Assembly: GCA_018806985.1 (NCBI GenBank)
Contig: JADANN010000170.1
Coordinates: 682,001 to 746,000, forward strand
Direction of reading: 5' to 3'
Length of the DNA: 64,000 nucleotides
DNA from: Angiostrongylus vasorum
Taxonomy: Eukaryota > Nematoda > Chromadorea > Rhabditida > Metastrongylidae
Each line of letters starts with the position of its first letter. Position 1 is the first letter of the stretch. The notes beneath the pieces are model-generated. The model made no database searches and had not been told where the DNA came from. It was given only the letters and a program-made list of their open reading frames with translations. Positions 35,401-46,424 of the stretch are shown here, piece by piece. The position numbers and the translations under genes were made by a program.

Positions 35401-36797
35401 CTCGCGGTAGGCCGCCGGGAGTCATTGTAAAGGCCAGATATGCATTCAATCACCTCCAAACGATGATTGATGAAGTCGAATGCATGGCGCATCCTTAAGG
35501 CTTTGACTAACGTCGAGAGCTTTCATCTCTTTTGTCGTTTTATAACTAACCAGTAACTTAAAAATAGACCGCAGTAGTAAGGTTTATAGCGAAAGATTGA
35601 TTATCGCTTCCTTAATTCAGAACCCATCGCCAAATTTCGGTGAAACCGCGCTATCATCCATATTCATCGTCTAAATGTAAAGTGAGCGACGATGAAAATC
35701 GGTTTGTTACTTTATTGCTGCACTTTTTTTAATTCCATGATATTCTTCATTGAACGCAGTTATTAAATTTCTTGCGAAGTGCTTAGATTACATATGATAC
35801 GCGCGAGAAAGGGAATAGAGAGGACTTCCTCAAGCGTACGTCGTAGTTTTTCCTTCGATCTGTATAGTTGGGACAGTTTTGTTATCACTTGGATGCCTTT
35901 CTTTTTTGTAATAGGGTCGTATATCATCTCACAGTGGCGAGATATGCGTGAATGATTAACGAGCACATCTCACACCTTCACCTCGTCGGGGCTCGTCTAT
36001 CGCCGTCGGTTATGATGGATTTGCACCATAGCGAGAACGAGTGCACTAAGTGATTTCACGATTAAGTTGAACTTCGTGGATGATATTAAATTTTTTTTAA
36101 AGTGAAACACAATATTCTTATTGAGCAAACACTGGCTGTTTGTTTGGTCTTTTCTGACGGAAAAGCTGACGTTTTGGCAGATTTCGCCCTTTTCAGAGCT
36201 TGGAAAAGTCAAGTTGACTGCAGTCATAAGGTTTTTGTAAGCTTCGTAGTGAATAGTGGTTAGCGCTAAATGTTATGACGAGCATCAAACTTTTTGGAAA
36301 GTGTGAAGAATAATCAGTGAAAAACTAGCCTTAACTATTCACTCCGGTTTTTCCTGAAGAGATAAATCTGAAGAAGGTGGCTTGCCGCTGAAAGAGAAAC
36401 ATTGCGAATACGGTCATTGCTAACTTTTTTCATAGAAAAGCAATTCCAGCACCAATTGACCTTTTTTGGGTGGGAGTAATGACACTTTGAATCAACAGAA
36501 AAGTTATAAAATGCGAGGGTTATTAATATACTATTCTGGATAAATAAGCTCATTTTCAGTTATGACATGCCATGGGAACAAACTCGTCCGCTCACCTACT
36601 GGCTGTCATCGTCCAAATCTGAAGCGACGACGACATCACCGCTCGATTCGGCATCGTCGCTGGGCGCGACGTCGTCAATCGTCGCTCCGTACAACTTCCG
36701 AACAACATGCACAATACCTCAGACGCATCTCTACCATCACATCTCGCCGAACTCTTCTGTCGGACCTGTGCATGACTCTGGACTAGAATCTGTCTAG
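32413..36797 (+). CDS. Six-exon single-pass membrane protein, family unrecognised
   Basis: Exons: 32,413-32,541; 32,893-32,964; 33,816-33,977; 34,392-34,544; 34,956-35,116; 36,560-36,797 (stop TAG). Together they give 915 nt, or 304 residues. The first four junctions are phase 0, and exon 5 ends in phase 2, which exon 6 completes exactly. Donors are GTATTT, GTGAAA, GTGAGT, GTTAGT and GTCAGT. Acceptors end in CAG, except exon 3, which uses TTTAAG. The ATG directly follows GGATTTTAG, a possible trans-splice (spliced-leader) acceptor. The protein has a hydrophobic N-terminus (1-16, likely a signal peptide) and an ectodomain with Cys at 31, 37, 89, 104, 143, 157 and 160 (CPWC motif). It has one N-glycosylation sequon (Asn145), a membrane helix at about 198-222, a basic stop-transfer KHKR, and a Ser/Thr-rich tail (227-304) opening with YDMPWE. 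The topology is type I, so a surface receptor or adhesion role is possible. I cannot name the family. Confidence 0.72.
32988..33312. repeat. tRNA-like terminal-repeat element in intron 2
   Basis: It starts with the complete outer end TTATTTACTGCCTACTC, then GACAGGGTGTATTGCG and GATGCTGAGATATT. It crosses the central spacer and ends with the inverted block TTTGCAAATATCTCAGCACC. The left half is shortened. It lies wholly between exons 2 and 3 of the membrane-protein gene, so it does not break the reading frame. Confidence 0.75.
35272..35541 (+). repeat. tRNA-derived SINE in intron 5
   Basis: The body blocks match the family closely (CATGGGATCGATCCTGCGCC, AAAGGCCAGATATGCATTCA, GTCGAATGCATGGCGCATCC). 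The flanks ATAATTAACTA and ATAACTAACCA are an imperfect duplication. The insertion is in the sense orientation of the host gene. Confidence 0.82.
36110..36245 (-). mobile_element. PLE terminal fragment in intron 5
   Basis: The outer end (TTATTGAGCAAACAC) is followed by a minus-strand hammerhead remnant at 36,165-36,206. GAAAC is changed to AAAAC and CTGANGA to CTGAAAA, so the ribozyme is likely dead. The following GAAAAGTCAAGTTGACTGCAG matches other PLE ends. The insertion is antisense to the host gene. Confidence 0.6.
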
Positions 36798-37192
36798 AAA
36801 TTCGTATCCATTCATGAATTCATATATGGTCACGGTCTTACTTCACCGCATGAGGTACATGTGGTGGTTATCATTGTATTCCCTTTGTGTAGCGTCCGTA
36901 GACCAGAAGGATCAGCTTCAAGCCTCGTTTTGTGGCTGCAATCTGACTGGCGATGTGTTCCTTACCCTGTCATGAATCTCAGTCGCTTTCATTTACGGGT
37001 ATATTCAGTCCGGTGTGAACTTCTTTAATTAGCTAGTGCTAGTTAGCTTGCGTTACTGTGTCGGTATAATCATTTCTCAACTCTTCTGTTGTGTTTCTGC
37101 CCACACAAAAGAAAGTGTAGCTGCGTTGCATTGCCATGCTAATTTGTAAATATATGAACATATTGTCTTGACGTTTTTGTAATATAGGATTT

Positions 37193-37198
37193 AATAAA
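37193..37198 (+). terminator. Candidate poly(A) signal of host gene
   Basis: AATAAA lies about 400 bp after the TAG at 36,795-36,797, in AT-rich DNA. It is the first canonical hexamer I found downstream. Confidence 0.4.
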
Positions 37199-38769
37199 AT
37201 TTAAGTTAGAGTGCCTTCTAGTTAGAAAATCTATCATAAGTATTGAGAAATTTTCAAACGAACTAGCCACGGGTGAAGCGCCTTCTGAAGAAAACTGTCT
37301 ATTGGGAGTAGAACAAAGAAATAGAAGGCAATAATAAGTGTCTACCATCCAAGCCCTTACGTACAAAGGAGCTACTTTGAGCTCGAGACTACTTCTCGAA
37401 TTCCGCTACATATTTTTTGTTCTTGGTAATAACTACGATGAATAAACTGTCGACTAATCTCATTTAGCGGGATTTCACCCATGCAAATGTTGCACTATGA
37501 TCGGAACGATCCGCATTTCACGGGTCCTTCCAGATTAAAGAATATCCATGAAACTGTGAATCAACACCACTGAGGATGTAAAGAATTCGAAAAAAAATCC
37601 TTTAGCTGCGCACCAATAGGGGTTGAAATATCGCTAAAGATGTGCCGCGAAAACCTATGGGCTTATTGTCTCATACAAACCCTGGAGAAGTCGGCGGAGC
37701 AATACAGAGCTTTATAAAAAGCATTCTTTAAAAAGTATCTATCTATCGTCTTGGATGGAAGCATCAGCCGTTGTGATTGTTAATAAGGAGTATGGGAATA
37801 ATGCGAAATGTAAAAAATGTCAGACAGTTTTTAGAAATCTGAGATTTGGGCTTCTGTGACTTATACATATTAGTATGATTGAAAGTTATTGGAAATGATA
37901 GACCAGACTTTAAGAAGCACAAAAAGTTAATATGTAAACTAATGGTACACAACTATAATTCCATTAATCATCGAAGCAATACAGCGTTGGCTGGTCTCTG
38001 TCGTACCCTGTCATTCCGCTGACTTGATGGGTATGATGAGCGACACACTCGAGGCGGAGGTCTTGTACCCCTGCCATCATTTGCGAAGAGCAATCACAGA
38101 TAAATCAACGAACTTTATCGTGGCTAAATGTAGCGACGTCTAGCTTTATAGATGACAGAGCCATTCTAAGAAGGAACTTTTCTGTCGTTCAATGGTGGTG
38201 GAGTCGATTCTCGCTGGAATTTTCCTGGTTCGGAAGGATAAGGAGCTTGTAGGGCTCGGTGCGGGGGTCTATCTAACACCGTGCTCGTAATTTAGACCAC
38301 TACCATTGCATCACCTGCCTCCGTTCACACTATAGTAATTAGATATTTGAAAATATGTTTCATTTCTTTTTTCTGTGCCACAATACTATTTACAAGGAGC
38401 GCTGGAAATCTCAAAGAAGATTCTAATGCTTCCATAGATTCATCGCACTGTTAGGTGCATCTTCCGTTTATGCGCAAGTCACTGCTATAGGGTTCCGTAC
38501 CGTCTCCCGTATTTGCACGTCCCTTTTTCCTCGTTGTGACCTTATTGTTGACTAGGGGAAATGTTGCGTGAGTTCCGTCACACCGGCGATTTGCACAGGT
38601 GTTTTGGCGTGATGGACAAGCAGACCACGTCGAAATACTTAGTTTGTTGGCCCTATATATACTTGGACCATGTACTCTCATTAAAGATATTTCAACTGCT
38701 TACTTGGATCCTAAGAGGCAAATGAAAGCTTAATTACTGTAAATCGGAAGTTTAAAAAAATCCTCCGAT
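37199..38769. other. No supported gene; possible old SINE
   Basis: On the minus strand of 38,190-38,335 an A-box-like GCAATGGTAGTGG and a B-box-like GAATCGACTCC occur at a loose spacing. This is perhaps a decayed tRNA-like repeat. Nothing else was recognised. Confidence 0.3.
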
Positions 38770-39022
38770 ATCCAATCCATGGATTTTCTCGGGATGTCAA
38801 AGGCACTGCAGGAAGACCACTGATCCGATGGTCAGAGTTTTTCACGAAAAGCCTAGAAGAAAGATATGCTACTTTACGAGTTTCTAGAGCGACGAAAACC
38901 CACTGGGTTACTCTTGCGCGCGAGAGGGAGAAATGGAAGATTTAGTGGCACCTGGTCGAGTCACTCGACGACAGACGGGACTACAGGTGACAAGTGACAG
39001 GTCCTTTTCGCAATAATGAAAA
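38770..39022 (+). mobile_element. RTE-type LINE 3' end fragment
   Basis: Homologous to 43,715-43,930: blocks CTCGGGATGTCAAAGG, GATGGTCAGAGTTTTTCACG and AAGCCTAGAAGAAAGATATG, then GAGTCACTCGACGA and a short 3' UTR. It encodes only the last 70 or so residues of the polyprotein, with stops. This is a 5'-truncated LINE copy. Confidence 0.75.
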
Positions 39023-39454
39023 GCATTTTTACTCCTCTTCTTCTTCTTGCAAACTTTTCGGTGCAACTTAAGAAATAGAACTTAATACCATAACCAAACA
39101 ATTTTCGTCGTTAGTCAATGTAAACGATAACGATAGGCGAGCGTTAGCTGCATCAAAACGAGCCTCTTGAATAGGATCACGTGGAAGCGATTGGGGCTAC
39201 AGACAGTGGGACCTCCGCTGCCATTCACCAATCAAAATATCTGAATTTGCGCTGGGAACTGCATTTACCTATTATTATTTAATCAAGCATTGACCTTTAC
39301 CTTTAGCCTGCCAAGTTTCGATCTTTCTGAGCTTTGATCTCTATTCCTCCACTGACTCATGTTCGACATCTATAACTAGGAGAGATCGACCTAATGTCCA
39401 TCTTGATTTTTGTTCCCTCCATGAGCGTAAGCGTTGTTGTATAACGATATCATC

Positions 39455-39735
39455 GATAATGAGGCTCATTTATTTTACTGTGTTGAGCTTTTTCATGCCC
39501 ACCTAGGGCTTGCCAAGTTCTGAACGTGGGAGGTGGGCACACTCACGGGTAGCTTGCCAGTTTCTCCCAGAGTAGGTGGGAGCTTACTTGTTGGAGGGGA
39601 ATCTTAACAGCTTCCCAAGTACTTCCCACTCACTCAGTTGCAGGCTTTAGGAATAGTTGACTCGTAGAGAACAATTTGCACAATGGAGGGCAAACTCACG
39701 AATGCACATGTGAATACTTCATCTGCATAATCTTG
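39455..39735 (-). mobile_element. RTE 5'-UTR fragment
   Basis: The reverse complement of 41,283-41,535, the leader of the long RTE copy, aligns with this stretch: TCACGGGTAGCTTGCCAG, then CAGGCTTTAGGAATAGTTGACTCG. It carries a 5' part without the body, which is opposite to the usual LINE truncation. Confidence 0.65.
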
Positions 39736-40077
39736 TCTACAACATCAGATTGTCAGCAAAAACAGTCCAGACTATGCAATGTCTTCAAAGTCATACGTTG
39801 TGAAAACATCTTCGCGAATAATTAGCTCCCTTAAAGAGAATCTATTGCTTTGAAAAATGAGCAGAGACGCAACGAGAAAAATTCGTAGGAATGAGCCATT
39901 GTTTGTATGGAACGTTTATATCTGCACTATTGTCGATCTACAATCTACCACTACTTTCTATAACTTACATCTACTTTCAAATAATTTTAACCACGTTGTG
40001 AGGCATTACTAGAACAAGGAGTAATGGGATAAATTTTGCCGGCTAGTTATCAGCGATCTATATCTTCGGTAAAAGGA

Positions 40078-40356
40078 CAAAGGATAAAGGATGAAGCTCT
40101 CGGTGTTCACCGTCCTCTAAGGCATGCACCGTGCATCCGACTTCTTTAAGCAACGTTATAGATGAGTGAGTGCATATACGGCATATATAATAGCTTCCGG
40201 TGGCCTAGTGATGTGTTGAGCCAGTGCTACTATCTTCATAAATAAGATTCGTACCAATTTACCGAATCCGGAGCGATGAAACGCTTGCTGAGCCTGTGTC
40301 GCGGAATCCAACGCAGGTTTAATGCAGGCACCTCTGCCCACTGCGTTGTACACTCA
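40078..40356 (-). repeat. Diverged tRNA-derived SINE
   Basis: Tail AAAGGATAAAGGATGAAGCT at the left, body blocks in order but diverged, and head CACCTCTGCCCACTGCG near the right end, on the minus strand. Confidence 0.7.
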
Positions 40357-41659
40357 CTTCGATAAAAACATAAAACTACAAATAAATCGCAATAAAAAGT
40401 ATGAACGAGAAGGCGAGTGCCAACGTGGATCTTCAGATGGTATCTGCAGTCTACATTCCGTATTAGAGATCTTCTACGGAACCACCCTCTTTCTTGGTGC
40501 GTTACCCACTTTTGCCAAATCTTGTCTCGACCATTACTTCTAAGCCTTACACACCAGTCAGTGAGGTGATCGGTGCGGGGATACGGTCGAACCTCAAGTC
40601 TGGCAAAATCTCCATCAAATACTTCTCAATTATATTTAATAGACGATTTTGCACCAACTTATTGGAAACCATGTCGATCCTAAGGCAATATTTAGCACCG
40701 CTTTGCGTCAAATGTCGCAGCTCCCGGGATTTGCACCCGTTGATGAGTTTGCAGATATTCAAACAGCGTATACTGTTACATATTCAGTTCTATGGGCACG
40801 AAATTGAATGGATTATTTTGCGCGCTGAAATAATGCTCCTAACTATTCTAGCGATTTCCTAGTTTTTCTTCTAAATAAGCTCAGCGACTTGCTCAATTAT
40901 TTAAAGTTTGCACCAATTTAGTTCATTAGACATTACTGAATGGTGCAACGCTCTGCAAAAACGTATTGTAACTGCAAAGTTATTTAACGACACTAACTGA
41001 AGTTGGAACATTGTACACATTTATTACGGGGTGAACATTTCCGATCGCAAAGAATCTCCTCTGAGCTTCTAATTGTGCTAATTATGCTTAGAATTGATTT
41101 ATGTGATTGCATAACATTTCGCCACGGATCCCGCTAACCGGGTGTCCCAGGTGGCGGATAGGGCGTAAATCGTGGACGAAAAGCGACCTTTGCTTCCTTG
41201 AGACGGAGGTAGAAGCAGAAGATGGACTCCCTGTTTCTGCTGCGCCGATTTGGCACATACTTTCTATATTTGCTAGGCGTATTCATGCACGCATGTGTGG
41301 GTGCGTTCTGATTTGTGCAGATTGTATTCCACGAGTCAATTCGGCCAAAAAGCCTGCAACCAAGTGACAGGGAAATATATGGGAGGCGGTTAGGAGTCGC
41401 CTCCTACAAATAAGCTCCATGTCCACTCCGAGAGAGCCTGGCAAGCTACCCGTGAGTATACCCAGCCCCTCACGTTCAGAGCCCAGCAAGCTATACGTGG
41501 GTATACAAAATGCTAAGCACAGTAAAAAAAAACGGGCCTCATTCCCCTGAACCCGAAAAGAGCCCCCCAATTTCGATCTGCGTTGCGTTGGGTAAGACGA
41601 GTACGGAGAGGCTGCTAAAATCTCAGGGCCAGTGGAAGCTGCCTGGATCACGAAGAACT

Positions 41660-42406
41660 ATGGTGAAGATCTGTACCTACAATGCACGTACACTTGCATC
41701 CGAGTCTCGATAGAAGACTTGCTCATGCAAGCAAGAAGGATAAAGTACGACGTCATCGGCCTGGCCAAGACCAGACGACGCCACCAATTCAACGCCGTCT
41801 ATGACATCGCAGAAGAACTGCTTCTCGGAACATACGACAGTAGAGCAGTCGGCGGTGTCGGCGTTCTCGTCAACACGAGTTTGTCCATGAACATCGATTC
41901 ATTCGAACAGCTTACAACCCGAATCGGACGTTTACGACTGACAAGAAGTGGATCTATTCCGGCTTTGACAATCTTCGTCGTTTACGCCCCCGACATAAAA
42001 CTACGACGAAGAAGAAGTCGAAGCGTTCTATATGGACTTGGAGGGCCATAAATTCTTCAAGATCACCATTGGAGATTTCAACGCCAAGGTTGGACCAAGA
42101 AGAACGTCTGAAGAACGTCGCATTGGGACCTACGGATTAGAATGGAACGAACAGGGTGAGCGCCTCTTTGAGTTTATCATGACGACCAAGACCATCCATG
42201 GTAACTCGCAATTCCAGAAGCCCCACTCTCAACGCTGGACATGGGAGTCTCCCAATGGAGAGTACCATAACGAAATAGACCACATCATAGTAAATAGGTT
42301 TTTCCTAACCGATGTCGCTGTTGTTCCAAAATTCTACATGGGATCAGATCATCGTCTTCTTCTTGCGAGATTCTGTTTCTCTCGAAAAGGAGAAAAAAGC
42401 CGCTAA
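41660..42406 (+). pseudogene. RTE endonuclease (EEP fold), frameshifted
   Basis: The product would be the LINE endonuclease that nicks target DNA to prime reverse transcription. It starts [15 protein letters not shown] (the N-terminal Asn motif) and is frameshifted near 41,710. It then continues with [12 protein letters not shown] and GGVGVLVN, is frameshifted again near 42,010, and continues through [25 protein letters not shown] and GSDHRLL. The Asn, GDFN and SDH motifs are intact, but the Glu expected in the ETRR motif is Lys (codon at 41,767-41,769). With two frameshifts and a lost metal ligand, this copy is dead. Confidence 0.88.
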
Positions 42407-42429
42407 ATTCAAATACCGAAGCCCGAGAA

Positions 42430-43045
42430 CCACCATAAACTGAGATTTATTCAATTCATTAGTCAGCTGTTGGGAAGATGCCGTTGTCGATAACATCAAT
42501 GAAGAATGCGATCTGCTCATTCAACATCTTCACGTTAGCGCTATGAAAGCTGAGAGTTCGAAAATCATCAACAGACGTCTGTTTCCAGAAACACGCGAGC
42601 TGACACGCCAGCGTTGAACCGTACGAGCTGCAGCGGACCGCGAACTAACGTCCGAACTTGCAAAAACAATGCAGACAGGCGATAAAAGAAGATCTTAAAG
42701 AGAGAAGAGCAGCAGGAATTTTCGAAGCTGCAGAGGCTGAGAAAAGCATTGGCAAAAGCCCACCGAAGCTTCACCAATTACAAGGCCAAGATGATTGCAC
42801 TCCGAAGCCGAAACGGAACAGTCACAGCGTCCAGAAAGGCAATGGAGAAAATCATTCACGAATACTACTCGGATCTCTTCGATAGCCACGTCCACCTTCC
42901 GTCATATGAAATAAAGGAGGATGGATATGTTGTACTACCGGTTCTCGCTTTCCGAAATCCGACATGCCATTTCGTCCGTGAAAAAATCGAACAGCACCAG
43001 GTCCGGACAGGATAAGACCAGAACACCTAAAGAACCCCCAAGACC
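42430..43045 (+). pseudogene. RTE linker and N-terminal reverse transcriptase, decayed
   Basis: Broken frames hold recognisable LINE pieces: an Arg/Lys/Glu-rich linker (42,658-42,790), then NYKAKMIALRSRNGT, MEKIIHEYYSDLFDSH and a VKNRTAPGPDR-like region degraded to REKIEQHQVRTG. The reading frame changes several times. The part just before the polymerase fingers is the last RTE sequence before the PLE boundary. Confidence 0.75.
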
Positions 43046-43555
43046 GACTTTCTGTTAACCTCGGCATTGACTGGCAATTCGATTTTTTTCTTGAATAAGC
43101 AGACACGAGGTTGTTATTATAGATTTATCAGGATACAACAGCTGACGTTTCGGCGGTTTCGCCTTCTTCAGAGCCTGGAAAGGTCAAATTGAGATGCCAT
43201 CTACTCAGCCAAACACTTTCATAACCCCAGCAGATAAAACTTAACAAATGAATTTCCGTTCGCATAAGAAACAGCTTCACTTAAACACCTACCATTTATT
43301 TGTTGTAAGTATTTAAGTTAGTTGATGGATAACGGCCGCACAGAGTAAAACATGGGCGAGGACCGTGTCTGTGTCAGGTCATTGGATTAGCCTGAGGTAT
43401 GGCGCCAGCTCACGTGTGATGACGAGACACTCCTCCTTGCGGTTCATTTCTGAATTTTTTGGAATTGATCCAAAACGCTTTAAGAGTTTTACGCGCTGAT
43501 GTTTTGGATTCCTGCGTGAGGATAGTGACTCCTACTTCAAAATCTTCTCCGTTGT
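43046..43555 (-). mobile_element. 5'-truncated PLE between RTE parts
   Basis: Read on the minus strand: the end of a GIY-YIG-domain reading frame (43,390-43,555, with KVGVTILTQESKTSARKTL), a 3' UTR, a hammerhead unit at 43,139-43,180, and the terminal repeat ending near 43,046 (CCTCGTGTCTGCTTATTC, later GAGGTTAACAGAAAGTCG). Only the last 500 bp of the element are present. RTE sequence adjoins both sides. Confidence 0.8.
43139..43180 (-). ncRNA. Hammerhead-ribozyme-like motif (PLE)
   Basis: On the minus strand: CTGAAGA, one unpaired A, helix II GGCG-AAAC-CGCC (four perfect pairs), GAAAC, then GTC and AGC, which pairs with GCT just before the CTGA box. All core residues fit a hammerhead. Helix III is reduced to two pairs without a loop. 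This is the best-preserved minus-strand copy. Confidence 0.65.
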
Positions 43556-43930
43556 GTTCCTATCCCGTTTCACACAAGTAAAGGATGGTCCCCGAAGCTC
43601 CGACCTGCGTCAACGATCAAAAATCGACAATGCCGTTCTGTACTCCAAACAGTCGAAGATAAGGTGGGCCGGACACGTAATGCGTATGAATGACCATCGA
43701 TGGAAAGAGCCGTTAGTGACTGGATTCCTCGGGATGTCAAACGTACCGCAGGAAAACCACAGACCCGATGGTCAGAGTTCTTCACGAAGAGCCTAGAAGA
43801 GAGATATGATGCTCGACGAGTCCCTAGAGCGAGCAGAACCTACTGGGCTACTCTTGCACACGACAGGGAAAAATGGAAGATTTACTGGCGCCCGCCCGAG
43901 TCACTCGACGATCAACCGGACCACAATTGA
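43545..43930 (+). mobile_element. RTE-type LINE C-terminal end
   Basis: It encodes FLSRFTQVKDGPRSSDLRQR and KIRWAGHVMRMNDHRW, then after a frameshift near 43,700 WIPRDVKRTAGKPQTRW, FFTKSLEERYD, and a stop at 43,928-43,930. This is the region after the polymerase thumb. Between this and the left RTE part about 330 codons, including the catalytic core, are absent. Confidence 0.88.
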
Positions 43931-45639
43931 TGACATTTCGAACACTGAGAAGATAAACAACAGTCATAACTGGGACTAGTTGGGATATGTAGTTTTAATC
44001 GCCCTGATTCAGGGGAAAAAGATTTTTGGGACTGCGTTGTGCAGTAGTTAGTGTTGCTCTATTATGTGCATGGTCGGAGATCACTCCGCACGTCATTAAT
44101 CTATCAAAACACACCATAAAGTACCAAACTAACTGGAGAGGATTGAAAATAGTGCCTCGCTGTCGCTGTGCACCCTTGAGCATGAATTTCACCCTGCAAT
44201 CCTAGAGGGAGTGCGGGTGCGTAGGATATCACCGAGAGATAAATTATCGTTGAGCACGTTATTCTTCTTTACTCTTTATACCTTTATTAATTCACGCTTA
44301 TTAAAGCAAATATCCGACTTGGCCACACTTTCCACACTTTATTGTTTCATAAAGCACGGTTTTGCGAGTTTGCTCGTTTTCTAGACCGGGTATCCTTGGA
44401 TTTGGAACTCTGCAAAGATGATATAGAAGCTAAATTCTCAATTCTTGCCTTATTGCGCCCATAATACACCTTTACATAACTACGCCACCTTCACATACAG
44501 GCGTAAGTTGAGAGAGAAGCGGATTCGCTTTCTTATGAATTAACCATTGGTCGCAATAAATCGTTAATTTTGTCGTCTTCTATCTGTTTATATAAGCCGG
44601 TTTAATGAATTGTCTGGACGCTAACACTTTTTTCATTTGATTCGTGGTTTCACATCCGCCTTCCACTTTAATATCGGTGTTGTATTTCTTTATACACGAA
44701 TTCCTAGGTGATGGGCTCCATTACCATGAGAGTCGTCAGTGTGGTCGAGTTGCATCGCTGTAACCAGAGTTTCGGTTGCCATGGGCGAACTTATTCGATA
44801 TTTGGATATCAATGCACAGAATGGCACCACCCTCACCACCACCACATGCGCATTACTCTGTTCCCTCCAAGCATTGTGGCAAGTTATAGTACTTCATTAA
44901 CACATTAGTTATAGGCACTATGGACTTTAGGTCATGCTGCTCCCTCTACGAGGATCCTGTTATGGAAATCATCATGCTATCACCATTCCTTAACGTAGAA
45001 TAGCTTACCTTACTTCATTAATTTGTGGACCAATAGGCAGCTATTTGCCACCAGGGCCAAAGTGAAGACCTTGTTCCATAAAACAGCGGATCCATTCATT
45101 CAATAGATATTTTTTAAGCACGAGTTTACCAATGGACCAAAGTTCAAGCCAGTTGACTGGTCCGTCGAGTAATCAAAAAACTCAAATCATATTTCGTGCC
45201 TTACGTGCGCTGATTGGCTGCAGCCAGAGGCTTAGCCACTGGTGTTCCCCTAATGGTGATATGATAACTTAGAAATTTAGCTACCTACTAGGGGATGATT
45301 TAAGCATGTCTATAATTAAGTCATCATTTTGTGCCAATGGCCACAACTATGATGAATCGTAGGCATCATCGTAATAGGGCGTTGCACGATGATATCGCTC
45401 TTGTACGCCTTAAAAATCGTGTGAATTGGGTGGAGTGTTGCAATTTTTCATAATCGACTTAGTTTACCGTTACCGTAATAAAATGGAGGAATACTGAATT
45501 TGTGAGAATCTCTTCCCAAGCATGGCGGGCAGGTCAATTAAACTTATTCTATGAAGAAGATAATGGCTAACTAGTAACTGTTTAGCCTGTGGATGCTCCG
45601 AAATATGATGACTTTACTTGAATGCCTGAATACTTGGAT
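43931..45639. other. No supported gene
   Basis: A possible tRNA-like remnant at 44,030-44,120 (TTGTGCAGTAGTTAGTGTTG). A plus-strand frame at 44,708-44,908 follows TTCCTAG and has a His-rich stretch, but no linked exon was found. A loose inverted repeat lies at 45,290-45,330. Confidence 0.3.
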
Positions 45640-45975
45640 GGTCCGTCATCACTGATTGTCCGGGCCACAACATAATCTCCATTTTTCTGGCTGGCCAAAG
45701 TCTGCGCACCACCACAGGCAGTCGCCACGCTTATGGTCAGAAGGAGACCTGCCACGATACCACGATACGGCTAGTTTGATATTACGGTGGTGGTGGATCC
45801 CGGTATTAGTTTGCTCTTAGCTAGGGTTTCCGATGGAAACTCCGGACTCCTCAGCTTAGGAGGCTCTGCTGGATAATGGATCCCTCGCTGTACATCGCAG
45901 CCTCACACCTAGGTACCTCCTAGCTGCCATGAAGCGATAAACCATTAGGACGAGTGTGATGACCTAGTTGAGGTA
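45640..45975 (-). repeat. Two-copy dispersed repeat, copy 1
   Basis: It aligns over about 340 bp with 47,315-47,705 in the same orientation. Shared blocks are CACCACCACAGGCAGTCGC, GGTGGATCCCGGTATTAGTT and AGGCTCTGCTGGATAATGGA. The strand is assigned from the longer open frame of copy 2. The family is unknown; it is possibly the leader of a LINE. Confidence 0.7.
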
Positions 45976-46424
45976 ATTAGCTGTTGCACCCAGATATGAA
46001 CACAATATAGTTAGTGTCTCTGTTATACGTGTTTTATAGCGTTTAGTGCTGTTAGGGATCCCTTGCAGGTCCCACTGATTCACTCGCTAAGAGGGCTGTT
46101 TTGAATCAAACGGCTGCTCCTAGCAATGTTAGAAAGGAGCCGGCAGGAGTAGTGATTATTGGAGATTAGGTAGTAGCAACTGCTAATTCTTTTCATTGAC
46201 GTGACTTTTAGGCAAGATTTTAAAATCAAGTCTGTATTAACTAATCCTAGGTGCTCCAAACACACTTCTTTTACCTTGATTCACTGCTACGTTTAAACTA
46301 CTTGCTCTGTGATACACATGTAAACGTTACTGCAGAGAAAAAAATATGCCAATGTTCACTCCATTTACTCTGCTGTACAAAAATAAAGCGATCTGCTTAC
46401 AGAACTATCTCGCGGTAGCATTGT

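Larger units (their letters stand above)
41100..43045 (+). mobile_element. RTE-type LINE, 5' two-thirds, degenerate
   Basis: It begins with a leader (41,100-41,650), then an apurinic-type endonuclease region (41,660-42,406) and the start of the reverse-transcriptase region (to about 43,045, ending at a RPEHLKN-like segment). The fingers, palm and YADD part of the polymerase are missing. A minus-strand PLE fragment follows at once, and RTE C-terminal sequence resumes at about 43,545. Non-LTR elements of this clade are common in strongylid nematodes. Confidence 0.88.

Noticed and set aside
42568..42895. Minus-strand frames within the RTE
   Set aside because: They are shadows of the plus-strand RTE linker sequence.
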